A stretch of DNA of 48,234 bases. Origin: Limosilactobacillus portuensis. GTDB taxonomy: Bacteria; Bacillota; Bacilli; Lactobacillales; Lactobacillaceae. Of the stretch, positions 16,261 through 25,226 are shown in pieces. Below the pieces are notes generated by a model. The model searched no databases. It was not told the origin of the DNA and worked only from the letters and a program-made list of their open reading frames with translations. Location: the NCBI RefSeq assembly GCF_014838735.1, contig NZ_JABUXQ010000018.1:1-48234 (forward strand), written 5' to 3'. Both the position numbers and the translations under genes were made by a program. The first letter of the stretch is position 1. The number at the start of each line of letters is the position of its first letter.

Positions 16261-17505
16261 TTATGGCTTAAAAAATTGATTACCATTAAAGTTGACCAAC
16301 GAATGATCAGGATGTTCTATCTGCCCCATTGCACCATTCAACTGGTCAGCAACCGTGCGATTGCGTCCACGCCATAGCTGGGCATAATACTTTAAAGTCG
16401 TGGTTGGTTTAGCGTGACCTAAACGTTGTGATACCGCTAAAATGTCTACATTATATTGATTGATCAATAAACTAGCATGGGAAGCACGGAGTTCCTTGGC
16501 TTTAATGCGATGAACGTCGGCCAAGTCAGCATAGCGGTTTATGATCTTGTTAACAGTAGATCGATGCATCGGTTGGTCCGTCGGGGATAGTACATAATGA
16601 TCATCCCCAGTCTGAGGTAGATTTTCATTTTGAACATCTCTCCACCAGCGCAACAGGTCAACAAGATCTTGCGGAATATCAATTGTCCTCATACCACTAA
16701 CAGTCTTAGTGTATGGCTTACGCTTCTTATTTGGATCCTTAGTATTTGTCAACGTATGGCTAACTGTAATATAACCCTGGTCTAGGTTCATATCCGACCA
16801 CCATAAGGCCAAAGCTTCTGAAACTCGCATACCTGTAAAGTAGTAAAGATTAAGCATTACGTAATCCAAGGCACCTTCCACGTCACCTAGATAGCATTTA
16901 GAAACCACCCTTTTGAACTCTTCCAAAGTCCAATAATTAATCACATGTGGTCCTTTGGAAATTGCTCCCGTGGCACGTTTGAGCCGTGCTGGGTTCTTTG
17001 GTAGGTAGTCAAGATCAACCGCACTATCCAAAATTTGTCTAAAATATCCGTAAACCAATGATGCAAAAGATTGAGAATAATCAGTTTCATCATCCAATAA
17101 CCAGTTGCGAAACTTCAAACAATCACCAGGCATGATCTGCGATAACTTTTTATCACCTATGTGTTTAAGTATTGTATCAAAAACTGGTTGCCGTGCAATC
17201 CAAGTGCTCTCCTCAACCTCGGTCTTATACGTAGGCTTAAAAATATTATTTACAAAGTCACGAAAAGTAGAACCACTCGGCATTACGTTTTCGCCTTTGT
17301 GGAACTCGTGCTTAATTCTTTCAGCCTCTAGATAAGCTTCTCGAGCCGTTCTAAAGCGATTACCAAGCTGATCTTGCTGGCTCTTCTTAGTAATTTTCTT
17401 GCCTGTAAGCGGATCTCTCCCCAAATACACCGAATAATAAAAATAGGCTTTACGCCCATTTTTAGCTGGTTGCCAGTATACAGATTGATATTTAGTTTTA
17501 GACAT
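16261..17505 (-). CDS. Tyrosine recombinase/integrase of an integrative element
   Basis: About 414 residues from the ATG at 17505, chosen for the GAGGG 8 bases upstream; the frame is also open to 17520. The N-terminus (RKAYFYYSVYLGRDPLTGK) is an AP2/Arm-type DNA-binding domain, then a SAM-like core-binding domain, then the catalytic domain. Catalytic residues are the arginine in GMRVSEAL (about 227), the arginine in KELRASHAS (about 338), the GH in RLGHAKPTTT (about 362) and the tyrosine in TLKYYAQL (about 371). The usual histidine of HxxR is replaced by lysine. The gene overlaps the DUF3173-type gene, a pairing typical of ICE and IME integration modules. Confidence 0.9.
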   Translation of the reverse strand: MSKTKYQSVYWQPAKNGRKAYFYYSVYLGRDPLTGKKITKKSQQDQLGNRFRTAREAYLEAERIKHEFHKGENVMPSGSTFRDFVNNIFKPTYKTEVEESTWIARQPVFDTILKHIGDKKLSQIMPGDCLKFRNWLLDDETDYSQSFASLVYGYFRQILDSAVDLDYLPKNPARLKRATGAISKGPHVINYWTLEEFKRVVSKCYLGDVEGALDYVMLNLYYFTGMRVSEALALWWSDMNLDQGYITVSHTLTNTKDPNKKRKPYTKTVSGMRTIDIPQDLVDLLRWWRDVQNENLPQTGDDHYVLSPTDQPMHRSTVNKIINRYADLADVHRIKAKELRASHASLLINQYNVDILAVSQRLGHAKPTTTLKYYAQLWRGRNRTVADQLNGAMGQIEHPDHSLVNFNGNQFFKP

Positions 17506-17707
17506 CATCATCACCCTCATCTAAGGGGAAGCCTAAGATGACATCCTCAATAATACCACGTGGAGCCACCTCTAGCCTAGGATTTGCCCAAAACGTCTTC
17601 CCGCGTTTGACCATGACCTGACGTGCTTCATGTAAAATCTTCTTCGCTTGATTTGGTCGAAACCCCATAGCTTCTAGTTCTTTTTTGGTCACTGTTGCTT
17701 TTGACAT
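17498..17707 (-). CDS. DUF3173-type small protein, candidate recombination directionality factor
   Basis: 69 residues from the ATG at 17707 with AAAGGAGGTG upstream. The sequence (TKKELEAMGFRPNQAKKIL, ARQVMVKRG, NPRLEVAPRGIIEDVIL) has the compact helix-turn-helix layout of the DUF3173 family, which is found next to integrases of Firmicute integrative elements. By position it could act as excisionase, but that is inferred. Its first 80 bases overlap the end of the rep gene in another frame, and its stop overlaps the start of the integrase. Confidence 0.75.
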   Translation of the reverse strand: MSKATVTKKELEAMGFRPNQAKKILHEARQVMVKRGKTFWANPRLEVAPRGIIEDVILGFPLDEGDDDV

Positions 17708-18536
17708 CGTTAGGCACCTCCTTTCTATCATAAAATTCTGTTTGCGTTATTACTTCTGTACCAGCCTTAGTGACAAATGAACGCTCGTAGTAAGCTCGTT
17801 TATCATTTTCGTTCAATTTGAATTTTCTCAGTATCTCCTCTTTAGTACCCGTGATCTTAGTTGGATTAATAATACCGCGGGACCGGCGATAGATTCTTAC
17901 TCCTTTAGGATATAAATATAATCTGGCTCCCTTTTTGGTAGTTGATCCTATTTTTAAATTGGAAACGTATGCTATCACATAGGAAGCGACATTGTCGGCT
18001 TGAGAGAGACGCTTTGTTGATGTGAATCCTCTCCCCCAAAGTTCTAATGTTAGGTCATTAGGAATGACTAATCTAGCCCCATCTGCGCTCTTGATCAGAG
18101 CATGAAGATGCCAGCGACCAGATGATTGTGGTTCTAATACAGCGATATATTCGACACGCATTATTCGCTGCCGTAGTCTTTGCATAAAAATTTTAAAATC
18201 CCTGTAAACCACTGCAGTATCCCCTTCGTTATGTGCATTAATATCAGTTGCATAGGTAAGTGTCACCCAAAGTTGATCGTTTCCACCATGAAAATTAGTA
18301 TCAATCAAGCGCCTTAGTTTTTTCATTGTTCTCTTCACACTTGATAAATTATCAACACGGCTTGAAGCATTAGTATCCATCTCTTTTATCTTCAACGTCT
18401 TAAGATCCAAATACTTATGATCACTCAGGACAACTATTGATTTTTGAAAACTAGCATTATTGGCTGAGAATTCGACCGTCGATCCATTGACATAAGCTGT
18501 CACTTTTTGGTTAGATTGAATTTTATCTTCCTTCAT
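17628..18536 (-). CDS. HUH rolling-circle replication initiator / relaxase
   Basis: A 302-residue protein with the three motifs of rolling-circle Reps: WVTLTYATD (motif 1), the HUH box in SGRWHLHALI near residue 142, and a two-tyrosine motif in NVASYVIAYVSNL near residue 184. The tyrosines would nick the double-strand origin or oriT and stay bound to the 5' end. The protein resembles the G2P-like Rep group more than Tn916 Orf20, but I cannot resolve the family further. With the FtsK-like gene upstream and the integrase downstream it forms the replication-transfer core of a small integrative element. Confidence 0.8.
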   Translation of the reverse strand: MKEDKIQSNQKVTAYVNGSTVEFSANNASFQKSIVVLSDHKYLDLKTLKIKEMDTNASSRVDNLSSVKRTMKKLRRLIDTNFHGGNDQLWVTLTYATDINAHNEGDTAVVYRDFKIFMQRLRQRIMRVEYIAVLEPQSSGRWHLHALIKSADGARLVIPNDLTLELWGRGFTSTKRLSQADNVASYVIAYVSNLKIGSTTKKGARLYLYPKGVRIYRRSRGIINPTKITGTKEEILRKFKLNENDKRAYYERSFVTKAGTEVITQTEFYDRKEVPNDVKSNSDQKRTRSYGVSTKSSEEDFT

Positions 18537-18539
18537 ACT

Positions 18540-18612
18540 TCTAATGTGTTCCGATAATCAAGTTAAGGCGGCTGCTAACCGCAACCGCCCTGTCGTCGCT
18601 CCTTGAACGCCC
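18540..18612 (-). other. Structured gap before rep, candidate nick site
   Basis: This short gap is GC-rich. It contains GGCGG/CCGCC arms, and an AACGC/GCGTT hairpin spans its border with the FtsK-like gene. Near the rep start, the coding strand reads ACTTGATTATCGG (CTTGATTAT at 18554-18562), which resembles the TCTTGATAAT nick region of pC194-type rolling-circle plasmids. This may be the double-strand origin or oriT; the resemblance is partial. Confidence 0.35.
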
Positions 18613-20061
18613 CTAAGCGTTCCCCCGCGACACAGCATGCATCAGCTTCCAGTCCGATTGAGTTTCACCAGCAATCCGCTTTAAGTTTGACAAATACACA
18701 GATTCAAATTTTCGCATGTCCGGAGCCATGAACCTTCTCGGATTAACATTCATACCCGCCAAAGTGAATAGACCTGTCCCAGGCTTGAATGTAGTTAACG
18801 GAGCCTCAACACCTTGTCCAAACAGCATTGTGCGCGTTTCTAGAGTTGACGGGCCTAGAATAATATTAACTTGAGCCTGATTTCTCAACTTTGTTGCAAA
18901 AGTTTTAGCGTCTAATTGCTGCCCGATAGAAATCAGAATTAAGCCAGCACTTCTGCCCTTCATTAGAATTTGAGAAAGCAGACTAATGACGTACTTATTT
19001 TCTTTCGAGGCAAGTGAATTGATGAAGGCACTCAATTCATCGAACACATAGAGAACAGCGGGTAGCCCCAAGTCTGTAAAGTCTTGACTTATTGCAGACG
19101 TTGACCATTCTTTAATCTTCATATTCCGATCATCCATCAACCTTACCATCCGTTCAAGTGAACAAATAATTTCTTCTTTGTCAAAAAAGACTCGCCCGTC
19201 TGGTAATGCCTGATCTAAATTAGATGATTTCTTTGGGTCTGCGTAAAAAACCTGAATTGAGCTCTTAACGGCTGCAAAAATAATGTAGTTTGCAAGATAT
19301 GTCTTGCCATATCCTGTTTCTGCTGCAAGGTTCATGTGTGGCTCCTTAGCTAATTGCCATACCCATCCCGGCATCAGTTGAAGGCTATTTTCGTTAATAA
19401 CAGGTACATCATCTGCCTTGTTAATAACAAGACGATTTTGTGCTTGTGTATCAAAAAGAAAATAAGTAACTTGAGTCTGCTCATCGTTAATTTCAAAATC
19501 ATCCGCCACAATAGATCTATTCCATTTATCGACTAAAGCAGCACTGATATCATTTCCCAATTGCACAATGTCGTCCGTTGCTCCTGGTAATAGGTCAATT
19601 GTTGCCGTCCCATCCATCATAACTTTATCTTGAAAATGAGCTTGTACATAAACTTCAGGAACGATAATTGACTTTTGACTCAAATTTGGGTTTCCAATCA
19701 TTTGGTCAATAACTATGCCTTGAATAGCGTGCTGCAATCGCAAAGACTTTACAGTATCATCAAACTTTTGCTTCTTGTTGATCCTAATAACTTTCACAAG
19801 CCAACTTCGAATTGTAAAGAAATAAATTGTCAAAAGGCAAAGGGTTACACCAAATGCAATATTAGCAAACCAACCAACAATTGACGCACCAATTTGATAA
19901 ATACCAAATGGATCGTAGTTATAGGTCAACCATAACTCTGCAAGCTGTAATACCATTGTTGAAGTACCTAAAACTAGGGATAATTGTCCTAGGCCGCGAC
20001 GAGTGGACATCACTGTCAAAAGATCAGGTTGTCGCTTTGTTACCCATACCTTTCGAGGCAT
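18613..20061 (-). CDS. FtsK/SpoIIIE-like DNA translocase of a mobile element
   Basis: A 482-residue protein. Two membrane segments lie near residues 30-95 (LGTSTMVLQLAELWLTY, IAFGVTLCLLTIYFFTI). The ATPase domain has Walker A in AETGYGKTYLA near 252 and Walker B in AVLYVFDELSAF near 335. This is the architecture of the FtsK-like coupling proteins of Tn916-type ICEs (Orf21) and of actinobacterial AICEs, which pump DNA through the membrane. It is shorter than chromosomal FtsK and lacks a gamma domain. Its ATG overlaps the stop of the gene before it (TAATG). Confidence 0.88.
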   Translation of the reverse strand: MPRKVWVTKRQPDLLTVMSTRRGLGQLSLVLGTSTMVLQLAELWLTYNYDPFGIYQIGASIVGWFANIAFGVTLCLLTIYFFTIRSWLVKVIRINKKQKFDDTVKSLRLQHAIQGIVIDQMIGNPNLSQKSIIVPEVYVQAHFQDKVMMDGTATIDLLPGATDDIVQLGNDISAALVDKWNRSIVADDFEINDEQTQVTYFLFDTQAQNRLVINKADDVPVINENSLQLMPGWVWQLAKEPHMNLAAETGYGKTYLANYIIFAAVKSSIQVFYADPKKSSNLDQALPDGRVFFDKEEIICSLERMVRLMDDRNMKIKEWSTSAISQDFTDLGLPAVLYVFDELSAFINSLASKENKYVISLLSQILMKGRSAGLILISIGQQLDAKTFATKLRNQAQVNIILGPSTLETRTMLFGQGVEAPLTTFKPGTGLFTLAGMNVNPRRFMAPDMRKFESVYLSNLKRIAGETQSDWKLMHAVSRGNA

Positions 20062-20459
20062 TATTGATGCCCTCCTTTTCGGTTGTCAGGTAGAAATAAG
20101 TTTTCAACCGATAATGAAAGATTGATGTTAGCAAAAGTGCTATCTTGTGCAGAAGTTGCATAAACAGCATGAACTTGTGGCTTGACGAGCTTGATCCCAA
20201 CAATCATCCCTTTGATCGTTGGGACTTGACTGCTATGTACCGTAAGTTGCAGAACTTCACCAACGTTTGCACCTTCAACCTTTTCTCCATTTGACCGCGT
20301 ATAATTTGAGTGATCAGCAGTAACAACAACCGTGGCACGGTATCCTTGCACTTCACCGTTATCGTCTGCAATCGGTCGTGTTTTCAAAAGCGCGAAATCT
20401 AATTCTTCAAAGGCCTGTTCAATGCCCTTGTTCACGATTGATACTAAATTTAAAGCCAT
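20061..20459 (-). CDS. Small first gene of the integrative-element operon
   Basis: 132 residues from the ATG at 20459, chosen for AAAGGAG 7 bases upstream; a TTG at 20480 is less likely. The sequence is beta-rich (YRATVVVTADHSNYTRSNG, GEVLQLTVHSSQVPTIKGM, ANINLSLSVENLFLP). I do not recognise it with certainty. Its place before the FtsK-like gene is that of the DUF961 proteins in Tn916-type elements, but the sequence match is not clear. Overlap with the next start suggests coupled translation. Confidence 0.6.
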   Translation of the reverse strand: MALNLVSIVNKGIEQAFEELDFALLKTRPIADDNGEVQGYRATVVVTADHSNYTRSNGEKVEGANVGEVLQLTVHSSQVPTIKGMIVGIKLVKPQVHAVYATSAQDSTFANINLSLSVENLFLPDNRKGGHQ

Positions 20460-20597
20460 ATTATTTCTCCTTTTTTGCAATATGCTAAGTGATATGTTTT
20501 GCTTGGTTGTTAGTTAGTGTGGCGGGTAGGTAAGGTGATCTATCTTTAATTTAGTCATATATGTCCTATTATTTTATTTATAAATATTGCAACAAAG

Positions 20598-20627
20598 AAG
20601 ACCAATTCCGAAATATGAATTGATCTT
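20598..20627. repeat. 11-bp inverted repeat (hairpin) in the operon leader
   Basis: AAGACCAATTC and GAATTGATCTT pair around an 8-base loop with one G-T pair. The T-rich tail on the plus strand is weak, so a terminator is possible but a replication-related structure is equally so. Confidence 0.5.
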
Positions 20628-20910
20628 TTACCTTATATTCTTTAATTTTTTCGTTATATTCGACTTACCAAGCATAATAAACCGAATTGAGGCACAATAC
20701 ACCTATAACAAATATATCTTATCCACACACCAACCTTTTAGTATGCTACTGGTGGTTAATAGCAATCGGTCGACCTCCGTTGCACAAAATAAACTCACTT
20801 ATTACTAACATCAGGAAGCTGTCTGTTTTGGTAATAAGCTTATCAACATAAAAACGAAAAATTACCAATCAAAAACCTATGTTGACTCAGCTCTTAATCT
20901 ACCCGAAAAT

Positions 20911-20938
20911 ATATTAACAAATTATGGAGCAAAGTCAA
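20911..20938 (-). promoter_or_regulatory. Sigma-A-type promoter for the integrative-element operon
   Basis: On the minus strand, TTGACT (20933-20938) and TAATAT (20911-20916) are separated by 16 bases, just after the hsdR stop. It would drive the small protein, FtsK-like, rep, DUF3173 and integrase genes. Confidence 0.6.
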
Positions 20939-20946
20939 TACCTTTT

Positions 20947-23900
20947 TTATTTATCATTTGAAGCCATCAATTCGGCTTGCTCAACAACCGTGTCTACAGC
21001 TTTAGGTGCAATATCAGGCGGATAACCATACTTTCTAAGAAGATGCTTTACAGCTACTCGCATTTTGGCCTGAATACTACGACGCTTTTCCCAATCAACT
21101 CCGGCTTCTTCCTTAACCAGTTTGACCAATTCTTGCGCTATTAAGTGTAGCTTCTTTTCACCTAACACCTCAATTGCTTTTTGATGATCGGCTAACGCAT
21201 CATAGAAGGCAACTTCTTCCTGACTAAGGCCAAGGTCTTTTCCTTTTTCCTGCTCAGCATTGATTTTCTTAGCCATTTCAATCAACTTACGAATAACTAT
21301 CTCACTAGTAATTCCTCGCTTGTTATAGTCATCAATCGCCTTTTGTAGCATATCCTCAAACTTTTCAGAGGAAACCTTATTGGTCTTTACCATTGCCTTA
21401 ATCTTACCCTTAAGGAGCTTCTCCAATAAAGTAATTGCTATATTTTGTTCAGGCATATTGTTTACCTTCTGCAAAAATTCATCGGAAATTAAATCAATAC
21501 TTTGCCTTTCAATTCCTAGTTCATTATAAATATCAACATTGGGTTCCGAAACAATTGATTGATCTAGCAATTGTTGCATTTGGTATTTGACATCATTGTG
21601 CCCATCAGTACCTGTGGGGGTAGCAGGTTGCTTTAGTTTAATAATAAATACTTTAACTGTTCTAAAGAATGCAATCTCTTTGCCATACGCTTGAGCTTCT
21701 GATTGAGTAGAAGTCAGTGCATAAGCCTTTTGTAATTCAGTAACAACATCTAAAAACTTCTTTTGAGTTTCCTCATCTTCATTAAGAATCTCATTAGCAA
21801 CTTTACGAGTAATCTTAAGTCTAGTAGCTCCATCCTCAGAATTGAAGTCTGAATAATCAACACCATATAGAAAATCATTTTTGATGATGTCATATTTCTC
21901 TTTTAGAAGTGCTAGAGCCTTATTCATATTAATCCCAACTTGTCCTTGGTCCTCAGTTGAGTAAATATTTAAGGCATCACGAAGATTTTCAGCAATCCCA
22001 ATATAATCCACAATTAAGGCACTATCTTTATCCCTAAATACACGATTAACCCGCGCAATTGCCTGAATTAAGTTGTGTCCCTTCATTGGCTTATCAATAT
22101 ACATCGTATTCATCGCAGGAACGTCGAAACCAGTCAACCACATATCAACAACGATTACAATTTGTAGTTCATCTTGATTATCTTTCATCCGCTGTTGCAG
22201 AATACGGCGATCCGCCTTACTAGTTTGAAACTTAGCCATCTCTGGTCCATCAGCTGCCGAAGATGTCATAACCACTTTAATCTTTCCCTTTTTAAGATCA
22301 TCACTATGCCACTCTGGACGAAGTTTAATAATCTCATTATATAGTCGCACTGCATTACGGCGGGACATTTCAACAATCATTGCTTTACCAAATGTCTCTT
22401 TTTGCCTAGCTTCAAAATGTTCAATAAAATGCTTAGCAATGCTCTCTAAACGTGGTTTGGCCCCTGCCAGAGCTTCTAATCGTGAAAATTCGCGGTTACG
22501 TCTAGCATTCTCTTCAAGATTCGGATCATCATCTAGATTAGCTTGATGTAATAGCTCTTCATATTTTGCTTTAGCGTCATCCCTTAGTTTAAGAGGAAAA
22601 ACATGACTCTCATAATAGATCTTCACTGTTGCATGGTCATTAACCGCTTGGGTAATGTCATAAACGTCAATATAGTTACCAAACACAGCAATAGTTGACT
22701 TATCAGCGGTTGAAATTGGGGTTCCGGTAAATCCGATGAAAGATGCATTCGGTAAAGCATCACGCAAATATTTTGCAAATCCATACCGTAAACCATTATT
22801 AGTAAACTTTGCTTTTAATCCATACTGTGTTCTGTGAGCTTCATCCGCAATCACGATAACATCACTACGATCAGTAAGTACTGGCATTTCGGTCTCGCCA
22901 TTTTCAAAGTTTGGTGAAAACTTTTGAATCGTTGAAAAGACAATTCCGCCAGATTGCTTATCCATGAATTGACGTAACTCTTCACGAGACTCAGCATGTT
23001 CCGGACTTTGACGCAAAAACTCATGAGCAGCAGCAAACGTATCAAATAGCTGGTCATCCAAATCGTTTCGATCATTGATCACTAACATCGTTGGATTATT
23101 CAATTTACGAGCAACAATGCTAGCAAAGAATACCATTGATAGGCTTTTCCCTGATCCGGTTGTATGCCAAACAACACCAATCCTTTTATCATTCGGATCA
23201 GCAATTGTCTTTTTAGCCGCCTGAACAGCCTTATTCACCATGTAGTATTGGTGATAAGCAGCAAGAATTTTAACCGTACTATCACCATCAGTTTCAAAAA
23301 TAATGAAGTTTTCGATCAAGTTCAGTAAATCTTGCGGCTTAAGCATGTATTTAATCATTGTCACAAGTTCTAAATCATCCGTCTGAACATTCTTAGGTGC
23401 TCGCCAGCGCATAAAGCGATCATAGCCTGCCGTTAACGATCCGGCACGGGCATTAATCCCATCAGAGATAATCAGAATTTCATTGTACTTAAGGTAGCCA
23501 GGTATCTCAGCCTTATATGTTTGTAATTGTTGGTAAGCATTTTGAATACTAACATTGGGATTACTAGCATCCTTAAATTCAAAAGTGACAACTGGCAGTC
23601 CATTTATAAATAGTGTTGTATCTGGTCTGCGCTCATGACTTTCCTTAAAGGTAAATTGATTGGTTGCAATGAATTCATTATTTTCAACATGATTAAAATC
23701 GATTGGGTATAAGGTTTCAGTTCTATTTTCACCCTTAACCGATGTTTTAACTCGAATTCCTTCAATTAACAGCTTATGGAAATAATGATTATTGATCATC
23801 ATATCTGGATTATCGGCTAATCTAATCAATTGGCGATAAGCTTCTCCGTAGATATTGTCAGAATAACCAGGATTAAGCCGTCGCAAGGCACTCTTAATCT

Positions 23901-24063
23901 TTTCCGGTAAGACGGCAACCGTGTGATCGCCACTTCTCATCGCATCGATTTTCGCATTAGGAGTAGTTGGACTTGGACTCTTAAAAACGTTATAACCAAC
24001 CTCTCCTAATGTATCTAATGCTAAATTCTCAACATCCGATTCTACTAAATATCCTTTAGACAT
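20947..24063 (-). CDS. hsdR: Type I restriction endonuclease subunit R
   Basis: A complete 1038-residue HsdR. The N-terminal nuclease shows RPDTTLFINGLPVVTFEFKD near residues 145-162, the PD-ExK core. The motor domains have Walker A in HTTGSGKSLS (about 304), VIADEAHRTQYG (about 407) and FIGFTGTPIS. The C-terminal helical region would dock to HsdM. GAAAGGGGTGATTCATC precedes the ATG. The family needs HsdM and HsdS for DNA recognition; HsdM is not in this window and HsdS is truncated, so this subunit is active only if partners are encoded elsewhere. Confidence 0.93.
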   Translation of the reverse strand: MSKGYLVESDVENLALDTLGEVGYNVFKSPSPTTPNAKIDAMRSGDHTVAVLPEKIKSALRRLNPGYSDNIYGEAYRQLIRLADNPDMMINNHYFHKLLIEGIRVKTSVKGENRTETLYPIDFNHVENNEFIATNQFTFKESHERRPDTTLFINGLPVVTFEFKDASNPNVSIQNAYQQLQTYKAEIPGYLKYNEILIISDGINARAGSLTAGYDRFMRWRAPKNVQTDDLELVTMIKYMLKPQDLLNLIENFIIFETDGDSTVKILAAYHQYYMVNKAVQAAKKTIADPNDKRIGVVWHTTGSGKSLSMVFFASIVARKLNNPTMLVINDRNDLDDQLFDTFAAAHEFLRQSPEHAESREELRQFMDKQSGGIVFSTIQKFSPNFENGETEMPVLTDRSDVIVIADEAHRTQYGLKAKFTNNGLRYGFAKYLRDALPNASFIGFTGTPISTADKSTIAVFGNYIDVYDITQAVNDHATVKIYYESHVFPLKLRDDAKAKYEELLHQANLDDDPNLEENARRNREFSRLEALAGAKPRLESIAKHFIEHFEARQKETFGKAMIVEMSRRNAVRLYNEIIKLRPEWHSDDLKKGKIKVVMTSSAADGPEMAKFQTSKADRRILQQRMKDNQDELQIVIVVDMWLTGFDVPAMNTMYIDKPMKGHNLIQAIARVNRVFRDKDSALIVDYIGIAENLRDALNIYSTEDQGQVGINMNKALALLKEKYDIIKNDFLYGVDYSDFNSEDGATRLKITRKVANEILNEDEETQKKFLDVVTELQKAYALTSTQSEAQAYGKEIAFFRTVKVFIIKLKQPATPTGTDGHNDVKYQMQQLLDQSIVSEPNVDIYNELGIERQSIDLISDEFLQKVNNMPEQNIAITLLEKLLKGKIKAMVKTNKVSSEKFEDMLQKAIDDYNKRGITSEIVIRKLIEMAKKINAEQEKGKDLGLSQEEVAFYDALADHQKAIEVLGEKKLHLIAQELVKLVKEEAGVDWEKRRSIQAKMRVAVKHLLRKYGYPPDIAPKAVDTVVEQAELMASNDK

Positions 24064-24115
24064 GATGAATCACCCCTTTCTATAGTTTAATTAAGATAAA
24101 TGATAATTTAGTAGT

Positions 24116-24733
24116 TTAAAAATATTTAGTGAGTAATTCTTGTTTCACACTTCGTAATTTGTTTTGCTCTTCTTGTATTTCTCTTAGTGAATTAAATATT
24201 GGTATAGCTAACTTTAAATACTGATTCATGAGAGATTTATTAGGAACTAACACTGGCATTTTTTTAATTATTTTTGAATTAATGGCTTTAGCAATTGACG
24301 ATGTGCTTCCTAATGTTCCATATGGGAACAATTTAAGATAAGTATATAGAAATTCCCACGGTAAAGAAGAATTTTGAAATTGAGCAATAGCTTCGTTTGT
24401 TGTTAATTCATGGTTTGAAATTTTCACTCTTCCAATAGTCAACTTAAAACTAAGAATTACAGTGTTTTTGGGAACAACGTTTATATTAAATCTATCAACT
24501 GCTTTCAACGTTATATTTTCATTACTAGAGCTAATGAATGCAGTATTATCTTTCATGTCCTTTATGGATACCCATGTTAAATCTTTTGAACTGATTGAAA
24601 ACCACTCAGATTGTTTTCTAGGTGGAGTTTTACCAATTTTAATATCAGCAATGCTATCAGCAGGTTGATAATCATTAGATGTATCAAAAATTTTCTTGAA
24701 ACAAGTACTGTTTAATTCAAGTAAATTAATAAT
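24116..24733 (-). pseudogene. hsdS: Type I restriction specificity subunit, C-terminal half only
   Basis: The frame is open from 24733 with no start codon near its beginning. It reads ADIKIGKTPPRKQSEWF, DLTWVSIKDM, then a target recognition domain and the closing conserved helix REIQEEQNKLRSVKQELLTKYF. That is one target recognition domain of about 195 residues, half of a normal 400-residue HsdS. An ATG at 24556 lies inside the domain. The break at about 24725-24735 touches a gene fragment on the other strand. No hsdM is found. This is a deletion or a parked cassette of a shuffling hsdS locus. Confidence 0.75.
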
Positions 24734-25198
24734 TTATCAAGTCGCTTAAAGACCCCTGCTGGTCGAATTGCTCTTGTATTGATTAATCCGGAAAATCATA
24801 AGAAGTTCTTATTAGTCTCTATTGGTGGTAAAGCAAAAGTAGATTCTATTTCCTCCGGAACTGTTAATAGCAATACCAGTAATGCCTCTAATATGAAATC
24901 ATCAGCAGCTTCAACTAACGCAAGCAACGACGACAGTGACGGTGATGACTTCGAACTTGGCGTCATCCTGGGCTGGCTGTTGGCTTATGACGATGAGTAT
25001 GGCGATGATAGTGAAGACACCAACGATGACTATGATTACAGTAATAGTGATTCAAATAATTATTCTAATGACGATAATTATAACGACAGTAGCGACTACG
25101 ATGATTATGGAAACTCAGGTAATTCACAGGATGATAATGCCTCCTCTACTTCACCAACAAGTCCAAATGTAGATGAAGAAGATAGTTTTGCATATTAA
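24725..25198 (+). pseudogene. Fragment of an acidic, Asp/Ser/Tyr-rich protein
   Basis: An open frame beginning right after a TAA at 24722, with no ribosome binding site; the first possible start is TTG at 24779. It reads LSSRLKTPAGRIALVLINPE, KKFLLVSIGGKAKV, then a low-complexity acidic region of D, S, N and Y from about 24930. I do not recognise it. The abrupt start at the hsdS breakpoint suggests loss of the 5' part. The strongly acidic tail is of the type seen in DNA-mimic or secreted proteins, but this is not evidence of function. Confidence 0.5.
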
Positions 25199-25226
25199 CC
25201 CTCCCCTCCGGAGAAAGGACGTGAAA

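Larger units (their letters stand above)
20460..20946. other. AT-rich intergenic region between hsdR and the integrative-element operon
   Basis: About 490 bases with no convincing gene. It holds a minus-strand promoter at its right end, a hairpin at 20598-20627 and an inverted repeat TTGGTAAT/ATTACCAA around 20830-20870. A long untranslated leader of about 440 bases would result for the operon at 20459. It may hide a single-strand origin or an element end. A 14-codon reading frame near 20560 has no good ribosome binding site. Confidence 0.5.

Noticed and set aside
24936-25172. Second reading frame in the acidic protein region, giving a Met/Thr/Ile-rich product
   Set aside because: It is a frame-shifted reading of the GAT/GAC-rich repeat and has no start signal.
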